Below the pieces are notes generated by a model. The model saw nothing but the letters and a program-made list of their open reading frames with translations. It did not search any database and had not been told where the DNA came from. A stretch of 64,000 nucleotides of DNA from Nocardioides palaemonis (lineage in GTDB: Bacteria > Actinomycetota > Actinomycetes > Propionibacteriales > Nocardioidaceae), in NCBI RefSeq assembly GCF_018275325.1, contig NZ_JAGVQR010000004.1, forward strand, positions 1,116,001-1,180,000, given 5' to 3'. Of this stretch, positions 1 through 7,760 are shown piece after piece. Both the position numbers and the translations under genes were made by a program. The number at the start of each line of letters is the position of its first letter. Within the stretch, counting starts at the first letter, position 1.

Positions 1-402
1 AACTACCCCGCCAAGACCTGGACCTCGATCATGGGCAAGGTCATGGAGGGCATGGAGGTCGAGGACTTCCCCGAGCCGGTCTACGTCGACGGTGACGCGC
101 CCGAGGACGGTCACGAGTACGTCCCGCCGCCCCCGCCGCCGCCGAAGCCCTCGCCGACGAAGTCGCCGACCGGTGGCGTGACGATCACGCCCACCCCGAC
201 GCCCACGCCGACCGAGACGCCGACGGAGACCCCGACGGAGACCCCGACGACCCCGGTCCCGACCACGCCGGTCCCGACCACGCCGGTCCCGACCACGCCG
301 GTCCCGACGACCCCGGTCCCGACCACCCCTGCGACGCCGACCGAGACCCCGACGACCACGCCGCGGCAGCAGTCGCGGGCGGGTGCCGACGTCCGGCCCT
401 GA
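1..402 (+). CDS. Penicillin-binding protein, C-terminal end (5' truncated)
   Basis: Only the last 133 codons are present; the reading frame is open from base 1. It begins with NYPAKTWTSIM, the type of sequence that closes the transpeptidase domain of bifunctional class A PBPs (compare PonA1), where glycan polymerisation and crosslinking occur outside the membrane. A Pro-rich run and a long Pro/Thr/Glu tail follow, as in many actinobacterial PBPs. The stop lies 6 nt before a GT87-like gene, the same pair as Rv0050-Rv0051 in M. tuberculosis. The catalytic domains are outside the window, so the assignment rests on the tail and gene order. Confidence 0.75.
   Translation, partial: NYPAKTWTSIMGKVMEGMEVEDFPEPVYVDGDAPEDGHEYVPPPPPPPKPSPTKSPTGGVTITPTPTPTPTETPTETPTETPTTPVPTTPVPTTPVPTTPVPTTPVPTTPATPTETPTTTPRQQSRAGADVRP
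253..327 (+). repeat. 15-bp tandem repeat coding for PVPTT pentapeptides
   Basis: Five head-to-tail 15-bp units (CCGGTCCCGACCACG and close variants) lie inside the PBP tail and encode (PVPTT)5. The period is a multiple of three, so copy-number slippage would change tail length without breaking the frame. Confidence 0.9.
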
Positions 403-408
403 CCTCCC

Positions 409-1662
409 GTGGACGAGATCGTGGCGGAGTCGCCCACCCGCACCGATCCCACCGCGACCCACCTCTCGGCGGTCGTCGGCGGACCGGTCGGCGACCACGC
501 CGCGGCCCACCCGTGGTGGGGGCCGGCGCGCGTCCTGCTGGGCGTCACCGGCGTGGTCCTCGCCGCCGGGATGGTCAGCAAGTCGGCCTGCGTCGCGTCC
601 GCGTGGGGCAAGGACCAGCAGCCCTACGCCCAGCTCTGCTGGACCGCGCTCGCCGACCGACCGGTCACCTCGGCGGCCCCGCCGGGCGTGACCCAGTGGC
701 TGGAGCGCCTGGCCGGCGGGGTGCCGGGGACGGGCCCGGTCGCCACGGTGGTCGGCCTCGCGCTGCTGCTCGCCCCGCTCCTGCTGCTCGCGACCGCGCT
801 GCTCGTGCGGGTCGACCCGCGTCGGCCGTGGGCCGCGGCGGGGTGGGCGATGGCCCCCGTGCTCGCCGTCCAGTGGCTGTCGTGGGAGTCGCTCGCCGCG
901 GTCGGCGTCGCGGTGCTGCTCTGGGGCTGGACGACCGGGCGGCCGTGGCTGGCCGGCGTCGGCGCCGGGATCGGCGCAGCGGTCACGCTGCCGGTCGCGG
1001 TCGCGCTGGCCGGCGTGCTCGCCGTCGGCGGTCGCGAGGGCCGGGCCGGGGTGCGGGACCGGGTCGACGCCGTCCTCGCTGCGGCGGCCGCGTACGTCGT
1101 GGTCACGCTGCCGGGACGCGCCGGCCTCGAGCGCGCCGACATCGGGTCCCTCTGGCTGGTCCTCCAGCAGGCGGGGCACACCCCGTCGCGCACCGTCCGC
1201 GCGGTCGTGGCGGTCCTCGTCCTGGCCGTCGCCGCCCTCGCCGTGGCGCGGCTGGCGGTGCGGAGCGACGGCGGTCCGCGCACCGCGGCCGGAGCCGGGC
1301 TGGTGCTGCTGGTCGCCGGGATCCTCGTCTCCGGCTCGGCGCCGCCCGAGGTGGCCGTCGTGGTGCTGCCGCTCGCGGCCGTCGCCGTGCGCCGCTGGCG
1401 CGACCTGCTCGTGTGGCAGGCGTGCGAGCTGGTGAGCTGGGTGGTGACCGGCTGGTACGTCGGCGGGGCGATCGAGCCGACCGTCACCGACGACGTACGC
1501 GCCTACTGGCTGGCGGTGCTGGTGCGCACCGCCGGCCTGCTGTGGCTGGTGGTCGCGGTCCTGACGGAGGAGTCAGTCGACGACGACGTGGTCGACGTCG
1601 GTGGCGGTGAACCGCACCCGGACGTCGACCTGCTCGCCGACGCGGGGCGTACGCGCCCCTGA
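409..1662 (+). CDS. GT87 (DUF2029)-like polytopic membrane protein
   Basis: A 417-residue protein with a GTG start 6 nt after the PBP stop, so the two are probably cotranscribed. After a soluble N-terminus of about 45 residues there are roughly nine or ten hydrophobic segments. Size, topology and position after a class A PBP match the GT87/DUF2029 family (polyprenol-phosphate-mannose-dependent mannosyltransferases such as the Rv0051 type), which act on lipid-linked or wall glycans. The early SACVASAWG...YAQLCW segment is a diverged form of the family's first extracytoplasmic loop. The last 90 bp overlap the end of the convergent racemase-like gene. Catalysis is not proven by visible residues. 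Confidence 0.6.
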   Translation: MDEIVAESPTRTDPTATHLSAVVGGPVGDHAAAHPWWGPARVLLGVTGVVLAAGMVSKSACVASAWGKDQQPYAQLCWTALADRPVTSAAPPGVTQWLERLAGGVPGTGPVATVVGLALLLAPLLLLATALLVRVDPRRPWAAAGWAMAPVLAVQWLSWESLAAVGVAVLLWGWTTGRPWLAGVGAGIGAAVTLPVAVALAGVLAVGGREGRAGVRDRVDAVLAAAAAYVVVTLPGRAGLERADIGSLWLVLQQAGHTPSRTVRAVVAVLVLAVAALAVARLAVRSDGGPRTAAGAGLVLLVAGILVSGSAPPEVAVVVLPLAAVAVRRWRDLLVWQACELVSWVVTGWYVGGAIEPTVTDDVRAYWLAVLVRTAGLLWLVVAVLTEESVDDDVVDVGGGEPHPDVDLLADAGRTRP

Positions 1663-2652
1663 GGGCAGGAACAGCATCGACGCCTGCATGTGCGGCGGCT
1701 CCGCGAACAGCCGCTGCTTGCCGTCGATCGAGAACGGCGAGCGGACGAAGCCGGCGGCGTCCATGCCGCCGCGGGCCAGGGTGGCGGCGCGGGCCCGCAG
1801 CGACTGGTCGCCGGTGGGGGCCTCGAGGCCGATGCCGTGGGCGGTGCCGCCGCTGACCACGACGATGTGCCCGCTCTTGGGGGCGCTGCGTCCGCGGTAG
1901 CCGAAGACGTCGCCGCGCTCGACCGGGTGGACGTCGAGCACCGTGGCGGTGACCCGCAGCGCGCCGCGGTCGCCGAGCCAGAGGTCGGTGCCGATGCGCG
2001 GGCGGATCGTGAAGTCGGGGTAGCGGGAGGCGAGCTGGCCCATCTCGGCGTGGGTGAGGTGGGAGACGTAGATCGTGCGGGTCGGGAGGCCCGAGGCGAC
2101 CACGTCGTTGACCAGCCGGCTCACCTCGCCGAGGTGGGAGGTGGTGCCGAGCGGCAGGTGGAGGGCGACCCCGCGCAGGCCGCTGCGTGCGCTGCCGAGC
2201 GCGTGCGCCGCGGCCTCGAGCTCGCGCCGGGTCATGCCGTGGCGGCGCATCGAGGTGAGCTGCTCGAGGACGAAGCGGGCGGACGGGTGCCGCTCGCGCA
2301 GGGCGTCGAGGTCCTCGGGCCGGCTCACCGTGTGCACGACGCGGGCAGCCGCCTGCTCGTCGAGGGCGAGGGCCGCTCCGAACGGGCGCCACGGCGTCAT
2401 GACCAGCACGTCGCCGTGGTAGCGGGACGTCACCTCGCCGAGCTCGTCGTAGGTGCCGATGGCGAGCAGGTCGAGCGGCGCACCGGTCTCGGCGGCGTGG
2501 TCGGCGAGCCACTGCGCGCGGCGCGCGAGGCGCCCGAGCGTCAGGCCGTAGCCGTTGCCCTTGGCGACCGGGACGATGCCGGGGCTGCGGGTCGCGGTGG
2601 CGAGCAGGTGGGCGCGCCAGCGCTCCCCGTCGACAGTCAGGGTCAGACTCAT
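1573..2652 (-). CDS. Alanine racemase-like fold-III PLP protein, probably atypical
   Basis: A 359-residue protein of the alanine racemase type: a PLP barrel with the lysine in VPVAKGNGYG (K31, equivalent to VVKADAYG) and a conserved IRPRIGTDLWLG segment. In true racemases a tyrosine in the C-terminal domain (GYADG motif) supplies the second catalytic base; here the matching stretch reads VVSGGTAHGIG with no tyrosine, so racemase activity is doubtful. The ATG at 2652 is preferred over a GTG at 2682 because homology begins at MSLTLTVDG. It lies just downstream of femX on the same strand, which suggests a cell-wall amino-acid role. The end overlaps the GT87-like gene by 90 bp. Confidence 0.7.
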   Translation of the reverse strand: MSLTLTVDGERWRAHLLATATRSPGIVPVAKGNGYGLTLGRLARRAQWLADHAAETGAPLDLLAIGTYDELGEVTSRYHGDVLVMTPWRPFGAALALDEQAAARVVHTVSRPEDLDALRERHPSARFVLEQLTSMRRHGMTRRELEAAAHALGSARSGLRGVALHLPLGTTSHLGEVSRLVNDVVASGLPTRTIYVSHLTHAEMGQLASRYPDFTIRPRIGTDLWLGDRGALRVTATVLDVHPVERGDVFGYRGRSAPKSGHIVVVSGGTAHGIGLEAPTGDQSLRARAATLARGGMDAAGFVRSPFSIDGKQRLFAEPPHMQASMLFLPSGARTPRVGEQVDVRVRFTATDVDHVVVD

Positions 2653-2736
2653 GCGCGTACTCGCTTCGCTCCGTGCGCGCACGAGGCACGAGGGGAACTG
2701 TGCTCGATGGTTCGCTCGCTCCGCTCGCTCACGTCC

Positions 2737-3873
2737 TCACCCCCGCCGGGCCAGGTAGACCTGGAAGGCCTTGTAGATTGCCCGGTTGAGCGGCAGGTCC
2801 CACTCGCCGGCGTGCTCGACGGCCTGGCCGCCGGTGCCGACCTTGAACTGGATCAGCCCGACGTGCGGGTCGTCGGCGTCGAGGGTCTCGGTGATGCCGC
2901 GCAGGTCGTAGACAGCGGCGCCGGCCTCGAGCGCGTGCCGGATCATCGCCCACTGCACGGCGTTGGACCCCCGGACCTCGCGCTTCTCGGTCGAGGAGGC
3001 GCCGTAGGAGTACCAGGCGTGGGTGCCGACCCGGATCGCGATGGTGGCCGCGACCAGGTCGCCCTCGTGGTGGGCCAGCCAGAGCTGGATCCGGTCGGGG
3101 TCCTCGGCCCCCAGCGCGTCGACCATGGTCCGGAAGTAGGAGAGCGGACGCGGGGTGAAGTGGTCGCGCTCGGCGGTGTGGGCGTAGAGGGCGTGGAACG
3201 CCTCCAGGTCGCCGGCGTCGCCGCGGCGCACCTCGACGCCGGACTTGTCGGCCTTCTTGATGTTGCGCCGCCAGAGCTGGTTCATCCCGGCCAGCACGTC
3301 GGCCTCGGTGCGGGGCGAGCCGTCCTCGGCGACCAGCGGGACCTGGAAGTTGAACTGCGGCTGCCCGGCGGCGAAGCCGCCCTCGGTGCCCTGCTGCTGC
3401 CAGCCCAGCTCGTGCAGCTGGGCGACCACGCGGGCGCCCTCCTGGCAGCGCTCCAGCGGCGGGACGTCGCCGAGGCGTCGTACGGCCGGGTCGGCGATCC
3501 CGGCCTTGACCTGCTCGGCCGACCAGCGTCGGGTCACGACCGGCGGTCCCATCCGGACCGCGAACGCGCCGCTGGACTTCAGGTGCGACACCAGCGGCGT
3601 CAGCCAGGCGGCGAGGTCGTCGCCGGCCCAGTCGATGACCGGGCCCTCCGGCAGGTAGGCGAGGTAGCGCTTGACCTTGGGCAGCTGGCGGTAGAGCACC
3701 AGCCCCACCCCGACCAGGGTGTCGCCCTCGTGCCAGCCGACCGACTCCGAGCGCCAGTCGGCCTTCACCGACGCCCACGCGGGCGTCTGGAGGAAGCTGG
3801 CGGACGACTGGCCGGCGATGAAGTCGCGGTGCTCCTGCGCGGAGATCGGGCGGAGCGTCAGGCGGGTCGTCAC
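2737..3873 (-). CDS. FemX/FemABX-type lipid II aminoacyltransferase
   Basis: A 378-residue protein of the FemABX family, which transfers an amino acid from aminoacyl-tRNA to the stem peptide of lipid II to start the interpeptide bridge. Family features are the early SFLQTPAWASVKA segment, the YLPEGPVIDW strand, a long helical insertion, and a C-terminal GNAT-like half with VRGSNAVQWAMIRHA and YDLRGI. In actinomycetes such as Streptomyces, FemX adds the single Gly bridge residue to LL-DAP peptidoglycan. The racemase-like gene follows 84 bp downstream. The upstream region holds two palindromes. The substrate amino acid is inferred. Confidence 0.85.
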   Translation of the reverse strand: MTTRLTLRPISAQEHRDFIAGQSSASFLQTPAWASVKADWRSESVGWHEGDTLVGVGLVLYRQLPKVKRYLAYLPEGPVIDWAGDDLAAWLTPLVSHLKSSGAFAVRMGPPVVTRRWSAEQVKAGIADPAVRRLGDVPPLERCQEGARVVAQLHELGWQQQGTEGGFAAGQPQFNFQVPLVAEDGSPRTEADVLAGMNQLWRRNIKKADKSGVEVRRGDAGDLEAFHALYAHTAERDHFTPRPLSYFRTMVDALGAEDPDRIQLWLAHHEGDLVAATIAIRVGTHAWYSYGASSTEKREVRGSNAVQWAMIRHALEAGAAVYDLRGITETLDADDPHVGLIQFKVGTGGQAVEHAGEWDLPLNRAIYKAFQVYLARRG

Positions 3874-3889
3874 CCCGGAGAGGCTACAA

Positions 3890-3924
3890 GGGACCAGACA
3901 CGACCCCCGTACGTGTCTGGTCCC
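3890..3924. promoter_or_regulatory. 13-bp perfect inverted repeat upstream of the FemX gene
   Basis: GGGACCAGACACG (3890-3902) and CGTGTCTGGTCCC (3912-3924) are perfect complements separated by 9 nt. The repeat starts 16 nt upstream of the FemX start codon and lies about 90 bp downstream of the preceding gene's stop. There is no T-run on either side. It could be an operator, a leader hairpin or a terminator. Confidence 0.6.
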
Positions 3925-3967
3925 TTCACCCGTACAGACGCAGCACCACGCGGTTTGGTTGCACCGA

Positions 3968-3986
3968 TGTCAGAACTTTCCTGACA
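3968..3986. promoter_or_regulatory. Short stem-loop TGTCAG-N7-CTGACA in the same intergenic region
   Basis: Six-base perfect arms with a 7-nt loop; on the plus strand an ATTTTTC run follows, resembling an intrinsic terminator, although no plus-strand gene reads into it. On the minus strand it lies about 25 nt beyond the endonuclease IV-like stop and may end that transcript. Function uncertain. Confidence 0.35.
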
Positions 3987-4011
3987 GATTTTTCAGGTGC
4001 TGGGCGTCTGG

Positions 4012-4821
4012 TCAGAGGTGCTCGCGCAGCCAGGCGAAGTCGGCGAGGTGCTCCGCGGCGCCGCCGGGCGTCTCGCAGATGACGGGCGCGCCGGCCTCGC
4101 GCACCACCGCGGCGAACTCGTCGGCCGGCAGGTGGCCCTGGCCGAAGTTGGCGTGCCGGTCGGCGCCGGAGTCGAAGTCGTCACGTGAGTCGTTGGCGTG
4201 GACGAGGTCGATGCGTCCGGTGATGGCGCGGATCCGCTCGACCGCGTCGCCGAGCTCGATGCCGCCGGCCCACGCGTGGCAGGTGTCGAGGCAGAAGCCG
4301 ACCATGTCGGCGCCCTCGGCCGACGAGATCGCGTCCCAGACCCCCGCGATCCGGTCGAGGTGGCGGGCCATCGCGTTGTCGCCGCCCGCGGTGTTCTCGA
4401 TGAGCAGCGGGATCTTGAGGTCGGTGGCCTCGATCGCCTTGCGCCAGTTGTCGAAGCCGACGGACGGGTCGTCGGACTTGTTGACGTGGCCGCCGTGGAC
4501 GACGAGGCCCTTGGCGCCGATCTCGGCCGCGGCGTCCATGTGCTGCTGCAGCAGCTTGCGGCTCGGGATCCGGATCCGGTTGTTGGTGGTGGCGACGTTG
4601 ACGATGTAGGGCGCGTGGACGTAGAGGTCGACGCCCGCCTGGTCGGCGGCCGCGCGCAGCGCCGCGGCGCCGCCCTCGAACCGGACCTCGGGCCCCTTGT
4701 AGCCCTGCGGGTCGCCGAGGAAGAACTGCACGAGCGAGGTCTCGCGGGCGACTGCCTCGGAGACCGGGTCGGTCTGCTCGACGTGGGCGCCGACGGCGAG
4801 GGCGGGCGAGGGGGTGCTCAT
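4012..4821 (-). CDS. Deoxyribonuclease IV (AP endonuclease family 2)-like protein
   Basis: A 269-residue TIM-barrel protein with the zinc-ligand pattern of endonuclease IV: VHAPYIVN, VVHGGH, LLIENTAGG, CLDTCHAWAGG, HANDSRDDFDSGADRH and ICETPG. The family cuts abasic sites in base-excision repair, and the distribution of His, Glu and Asp fits a trinuclear metal site. The ATG at 4821 overlaps the stop of the upstream kinase gene (ATGA), so translation is probably coupled. Related sugar-isomerase barrels share the fold, but CLDTCHAWAGG and the terminal ETPG favour endonuclease IV. Confidence 0.82.
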   Translation of the reverse strand: MSTPSPALAVGAHVEQTDPVSEAVARETSLVQFFLGDPQGYKGPEVRFEGGAAALRAAADQAGVDLYVHAPYIVNVATTNNRIRIPSRKLLQQHMDAAAEIGAKGLVVHGGHVNKSDDPSVGFDNWRKAIEATDLKIPLLIENTAGGDNAMARHLDRIAGVWDAISSAEGADMVGFCLDTCHAWAGGIELGDAVERIRAITGRIDLVHANDSRDDFDSGADRHANFGQGHLPADEFAAVVREAGAPVICETPGGAAEHLADFAWLREHL

Positions 4822-5738
4822 GCCCACCACCCTAGGAGCACGCACAGACAGCCCGCGATCACGGTGAGCAGGGTCGCGACCACCGCCCAGCCGACCACGT
4901 CGACCCGACCGGCGGCCTCGCCCGGCCGACGGCCGAGGCGGTCCGGGACGCCGGGGCACTCCGGCGGGGGGACCGGCAGCCGGCGCAGCAGCCGCAGGGC
5001 GGCGTCGGCCGACACCAGCCGCTGCTCGGGGTCGGCCACCAGCAGCCGCTCCAGCAGCGGGCGCAGCGGGTGGGAGGGGATCGCGCCCTGCTGCAGCGGC
5101 GGCAGCCCGGTGATGAGCTCCAGCGCCACCCGCCCCACGGCGTAGAGGTCCTGGGTGGGGTCGGGCGCCGCCCCCCGCGCCTGCTCGGGCGCCATGTAGC
5201 CGTCGGTGCCGATCGCGCCGGGGACGGTGGTGAACCGACGGTCGGCGACCGGGGCGGCCACCCCGAAGTCGCCCAGGCGCAGGTGCGGGGCACCGCCGGG
5301 AGTCGCCTCGAGCAGCAGGTTGGCTGGCTTGACGTCGCGGTGGACCAGCCCGGCGGCGTGCACGGCGCCGAGCCCCAGCAGCAGCTGCTCGAGGATTGCC
5401 GCGACCGTGCCGGCGTCGAGCGGGCCGTGCTCGCGCAGCAGGTCAGCCACCGATCCGCCGCGGACCAGCTCCATGGCCAGCACCACCAGGTCGTCCTCCG
5501 CCGCCCAGCCGTGCGGCGCCACGACGTGCGGGTGTCGCACCCGCACCGCCTGCTCGCGCACGAAGCGGGCGAGGAGCGCGGACCCGGGCCGGCCCAGCAC
5601 CTTCACCGCCACCTCGTCGCCGGTGCGCTCGTCACGGGCACGCCACACCGACCCCATGGCCCCGGCGCCGACCTGGTCGACGAGGGCGTACCGCCCGGCC
5701 ACCACCGTGCCGGTCCGCGAGCGTGGGAGCGTGGACAC
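4818..5738 (-). CDS. Membrane-anchored Ser/Thr protein kinase
   Basis: A Hanks-type kinase of about 306 residues. Visible motifs are the glycine loop VGAGAMGSVW, AVKV (K46), catalytic loop VHRDVKPANLLL (D135), DFG (D157), and TDGYMAPEQ of the activation segment. A short Pro-rich linker and one C-terminal membrane helix (VVGWAVVATLLTVIAGCL) anchor it with the kinase domain in the cytoplasm and almost no extracellular sensor. GTG at 5738 was chosen; a GTG at 5783 would add 15 residues and leave only 6 bp after the upstream gene. It is coupled to the endonuclease IV-like gene by a 4-bp overlap. Confidence 0.85.
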   Translation of the reverse strand: MSTLPRSRTGTVVAGRYALVDQVGAGAMGSVWRARDERTGDEVAVKVLGRPGSALLARFVREQAVRVRHPHVVAPHGWAAEDDLVVLAMELVRGGSVADLLREHGPLDAGTVAAILEQLLLGLGAVHAAGLVHRDVKPANLLLEATPGGAPHLRLGDFGVAAPVADRRFTTVPGAIGTDGYMAPEQARGAAPDPTQDLYAVGRVALELITGLPPLQQGAIPSHPLRPLLERLLVADPEQRLVSADAALRLLRRLPVPPPECPGVPDRLGRRPGEAAGRVDVVGWAVVATLLTVIAGCLCVLLGWWA

Positions 5739-5789
5739 CCCTCGACGGTAGGGCCGGACGGCGGCCCGTGGGGCGTCCTCCACAGGCCG

Positions 5790-6425
5790 TCAGGCGCAGG
5801 TGATGGTCGGCCGGTAGAGCTTGATGTCCTCGTGGTCGCCCGCGGCGCCGAAGACGAACTGGAAGGTGACCGCACCGCTGGCGGTGGCCGGGACGGAGAA
5901 CGTCTTGGTGCCACGGTCGGTGTAGCCGGCCGACGGCTCCGGCTGGGTGCTGTACTGCCCGACCCGGGTGCTGCCGACCATCACGTTGAGCACGAGGGGG
6001 GTCGAGGTCGAGGTGTAGGTGACGATCCCGACGCTGATCGTGTAGGCGCACCCGGACACGAGCGCCGGCTGCCCGGTCTGCGAGAGCGTCAGCACGCGGT
6101 TCGCGGTCGTCGGCTCCGCGGTCGCGGCGAAGTGCGGCCCCTTGCCGACCATCACGTCGTTGCCGGACGTCACCGACGGCTGGAAGCCGACCGGGTTGGT
6201 GTTGCTCCAGCTGCCCGGCGACGAGGTCGCGGCGTAGGACCAGCCGTTGCCGGCGGTCGCGGCGTTGGCGCCGGCGACGGTGCCGAAGGAGAGGTCCGGA
6301 CAGGCCGACGTCGTGCACGGGCTGGCGGCGAAGGCGGGGGCAGCGGTCCCGGCGACCACGGCGGGGGTGACCCACGCGGCCCCCCGCACCACCGTCCGCC
6401 TGCTCGGCCCCGAGGTCTCGCTCAC
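5790..6425 (-). CDS. Tat-exported protein of unknown function
   Basis: A 211-residue protein with a twin-arginine signal (SRRTVVRGAAW, hydrophobic core, APAFA-A cleavage site). The mature part is about 175 residues, rich in Thr, Ser and Gly, with three or four cysteines (CTTSACPD, SGCAYT, final CA) and a beta-rich pattern resembling a carbohydrate-binding or adhesin-like sandwich. I do not recognise the family. It is the first gene of a same-strand run with the kinase and the endonuclease IV-like gene. Tat use suggests it folds before export. Confidence 0.7.
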   Translation of the reverse strand: MSETSGPSRRTVVRGAAWVTPAVVAGTAAPAFAASPCTTSACPDLSFGTVAGANAATAGNGWSYAATSSPGSWSNTNPVGFQPSVTSGNDVMVGKGPHFAATAEPTTANRVLTLSQTGQPALVSGCAYTISVGIVTYTSTSTPLVLNVMVGSTRVGQYSTQPEPSAGYTDRGTKTFSVPATASGAVTFQFVFGAAGDHEDIKLYRPTITCA

Positions 6426-6572
6426 GTCTGGAGTCTACGAGCGGTGGCAACGCCCGGCCCGGCGGCGCAGCGGTCCAGACAGTGGTGCCAGCCCCCTTGC
6501 CGCGGTCCACCGGGTGCGCCACCCTCACGCGTGCACGGCCCGGACGCGGGCCACCCAGAGGGGGAGACACCC

Positions 6573-7181
6573 ATGTCCGACACCACGCCCGGCGCCGAGC
6601 CCACGCCCGAGCAGCCCAGGTCCGAGCAGCCCGCCGATCCCGCGACGCCACAGGCAGGTGGCCCGTCCCCGGCGTCCGGACCGGCTTCCGGCTGGTCCAG
6701 CGCCGAGGCGTCGCGCCAGGCCAACGAGGCGGTGGCGACCCTGAAGAAGGGCAACCCGCTCGACCTCGCCACGATCGGCGCCGGCCTGGTGGTGTTCCTG
6801 GGCTCGTTCCTGCCCTACTACACGGTCTCCGTCGACGCCTTCGGTGCGAGCAGCAGCGCGTCCGCCACCGCCTGGCACGGCTTCTTCGGCTGGTTCGGTG
6901 CGCTGCTCGCGCTGGCCGGTGCGGTGGTCCTGGTGCTCCACCTCCTCTCGCGTCCGCTCCCGGTGCCGGTGCGGCTGACCGTGCTGGGCCTCTTCGCGGT
7001 GGCCGCGCTCTGCACGCTTCTCGCGCTCTTCGTGCTCCCGGGAGGCTCGTGCGACGACACCCTGTTCGGCGGGTCCGTGTGCGACCTGATCGACCAGGGC
7101 CACGGCATCGGCTACTGGCTGGCGCTGCTCGGCTCGCTCGCCGGGACCGCGCTCGCCGCGCTGCGCCGCACCGCCCCCTGA
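6573..7181 (+). CDS. Small integral membrane protein with disordered N-terminus
   Basis: A 202-residue protein with ATG at 6573 behind GGGGGAG. The first 65 residues are Pro/Glu/Gln/Ser rich and probably disordered. Four hydrophobic segments follow (about 72-92, 102-122, 130-150, 177-196), with two cysteines in the last extracytoplasmic loop (GGSCDDTLFGGSVCD) that could form a disulfide. No family is recognised. It is divergent from the Tat-exported protein gene and precedes the ribosomal operon by 176 bp. Confidence 0.75.
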   Translation: MSDTTPGAEPTPEQPRSEQPADPATPQAGGPSPASGPASGWSSAEASRQANEAVATLKKGNPLDLATIGAGLVVFLGSFLPYYTVSVDAFGASSSASATAWHGFFGWFGALLALAGAVVLVLHLLSRPLPVPVRLTVLGLFAVAALCTLLALFVLPGGSCDDTLFGGSVCDLIDQGHGIGYWLALLGSLAGTALAALRRTAP

Positions 7182-7308
7182 GCCTGCGGCGGGCGCGCAC
7201 GACGATTCCGGCGCGCCGCCCGCGCGCTGGTAGCCTCTCCCGGTTGCCTCCGGGCGACCACCCGCGGGCCCGACCCCATGTCGGACGCCGCGAACGCACA
7301 GCCCTCCT

Positions 7309-7327
7309 GCCACGGAAAGCCCGTGGC
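7309..7327 (+). promoter_or_regulatory. Leader hairpin in the rpsF 5' region
   Basis: GCCACGG (7309-7315) and CCGTGGC (7321-7327) pair perfectly around AAAGC, 13 nt before the rpsF ribosome binding site AGGAGG (7341-7346). rpsF leaders in many bacteria carry a structure bound by the S6:S18 complex for autoregulation; this hairpin is a candidate but I cannot match the consensus loop with certainty. Confidence 0.4.
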
Positions 7328-7357
7328 CGCTCTAGCCCAGAGGAGGTGGAGACCGCT

Positions 7358-7648
7358 ATGCGTGCCTATGAAGTGATGGTCATCCTCGACCCGAGTCTCG
7401 ACGAGCGCACCATCGAGCCGTCGCTCGACAAGTACCTCAACGTGATCCGCAAGGACGGCGGCTCGGTCGAGTCCGTCGACGTGTGGGGTCGTCGCCGGAT
7501 GGCGTACGAGATCAAGAAGAACGCCGAGGGCATCTACGCCGTCGTCAACCTGACGGCCGAGCCCGCGACGGTCAAGGAGTTCGACCGCCAGCTCGGTCTG
7601 AACGAGTCGATCCTGCGCACGAAGGTCATGCGTCCCGACGCCCACTGA
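7358..7648 (+). CDS. rpsF: 30S ribosomal protein bS6
   Basis: A 96-residue protein starting MRAYEVMVILDP, with GRRRMAYEIKKNAEGIYAVVNL and a conserved C-terminus LGLNESILRTKVMRPD. bS6 binds 16S rRNA with bS18 on the platform of the small subunit. The start is fixed by AGGAGG 11 nt upstream and by homology. It leads the rpsF-ssb-rpsR-rplI operon standard for Actinobacteria and lacks the long acidic tail of the E. coli protein. Confidence 0.97.
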   Translation: MRAYEVMVILDPSLDERTIEPSLDKYLNVIRKDGGSVESVDVWGRRRMAYEIKKNAEGIYAVVNLTAEPATVKEFDRQLGLNESILRTKVMRPDAH

Positions 7649-7760
7649 TCGCCTCGCGGCATCTGTGGAAAGACCCTTCCCGCTGTCGGTGAGTGCCTGT
7701 TGGATGGGCGGATCACCGGGAGCACCCCGGATCACCAGGGACATCTAGAGGAGACCTGAC

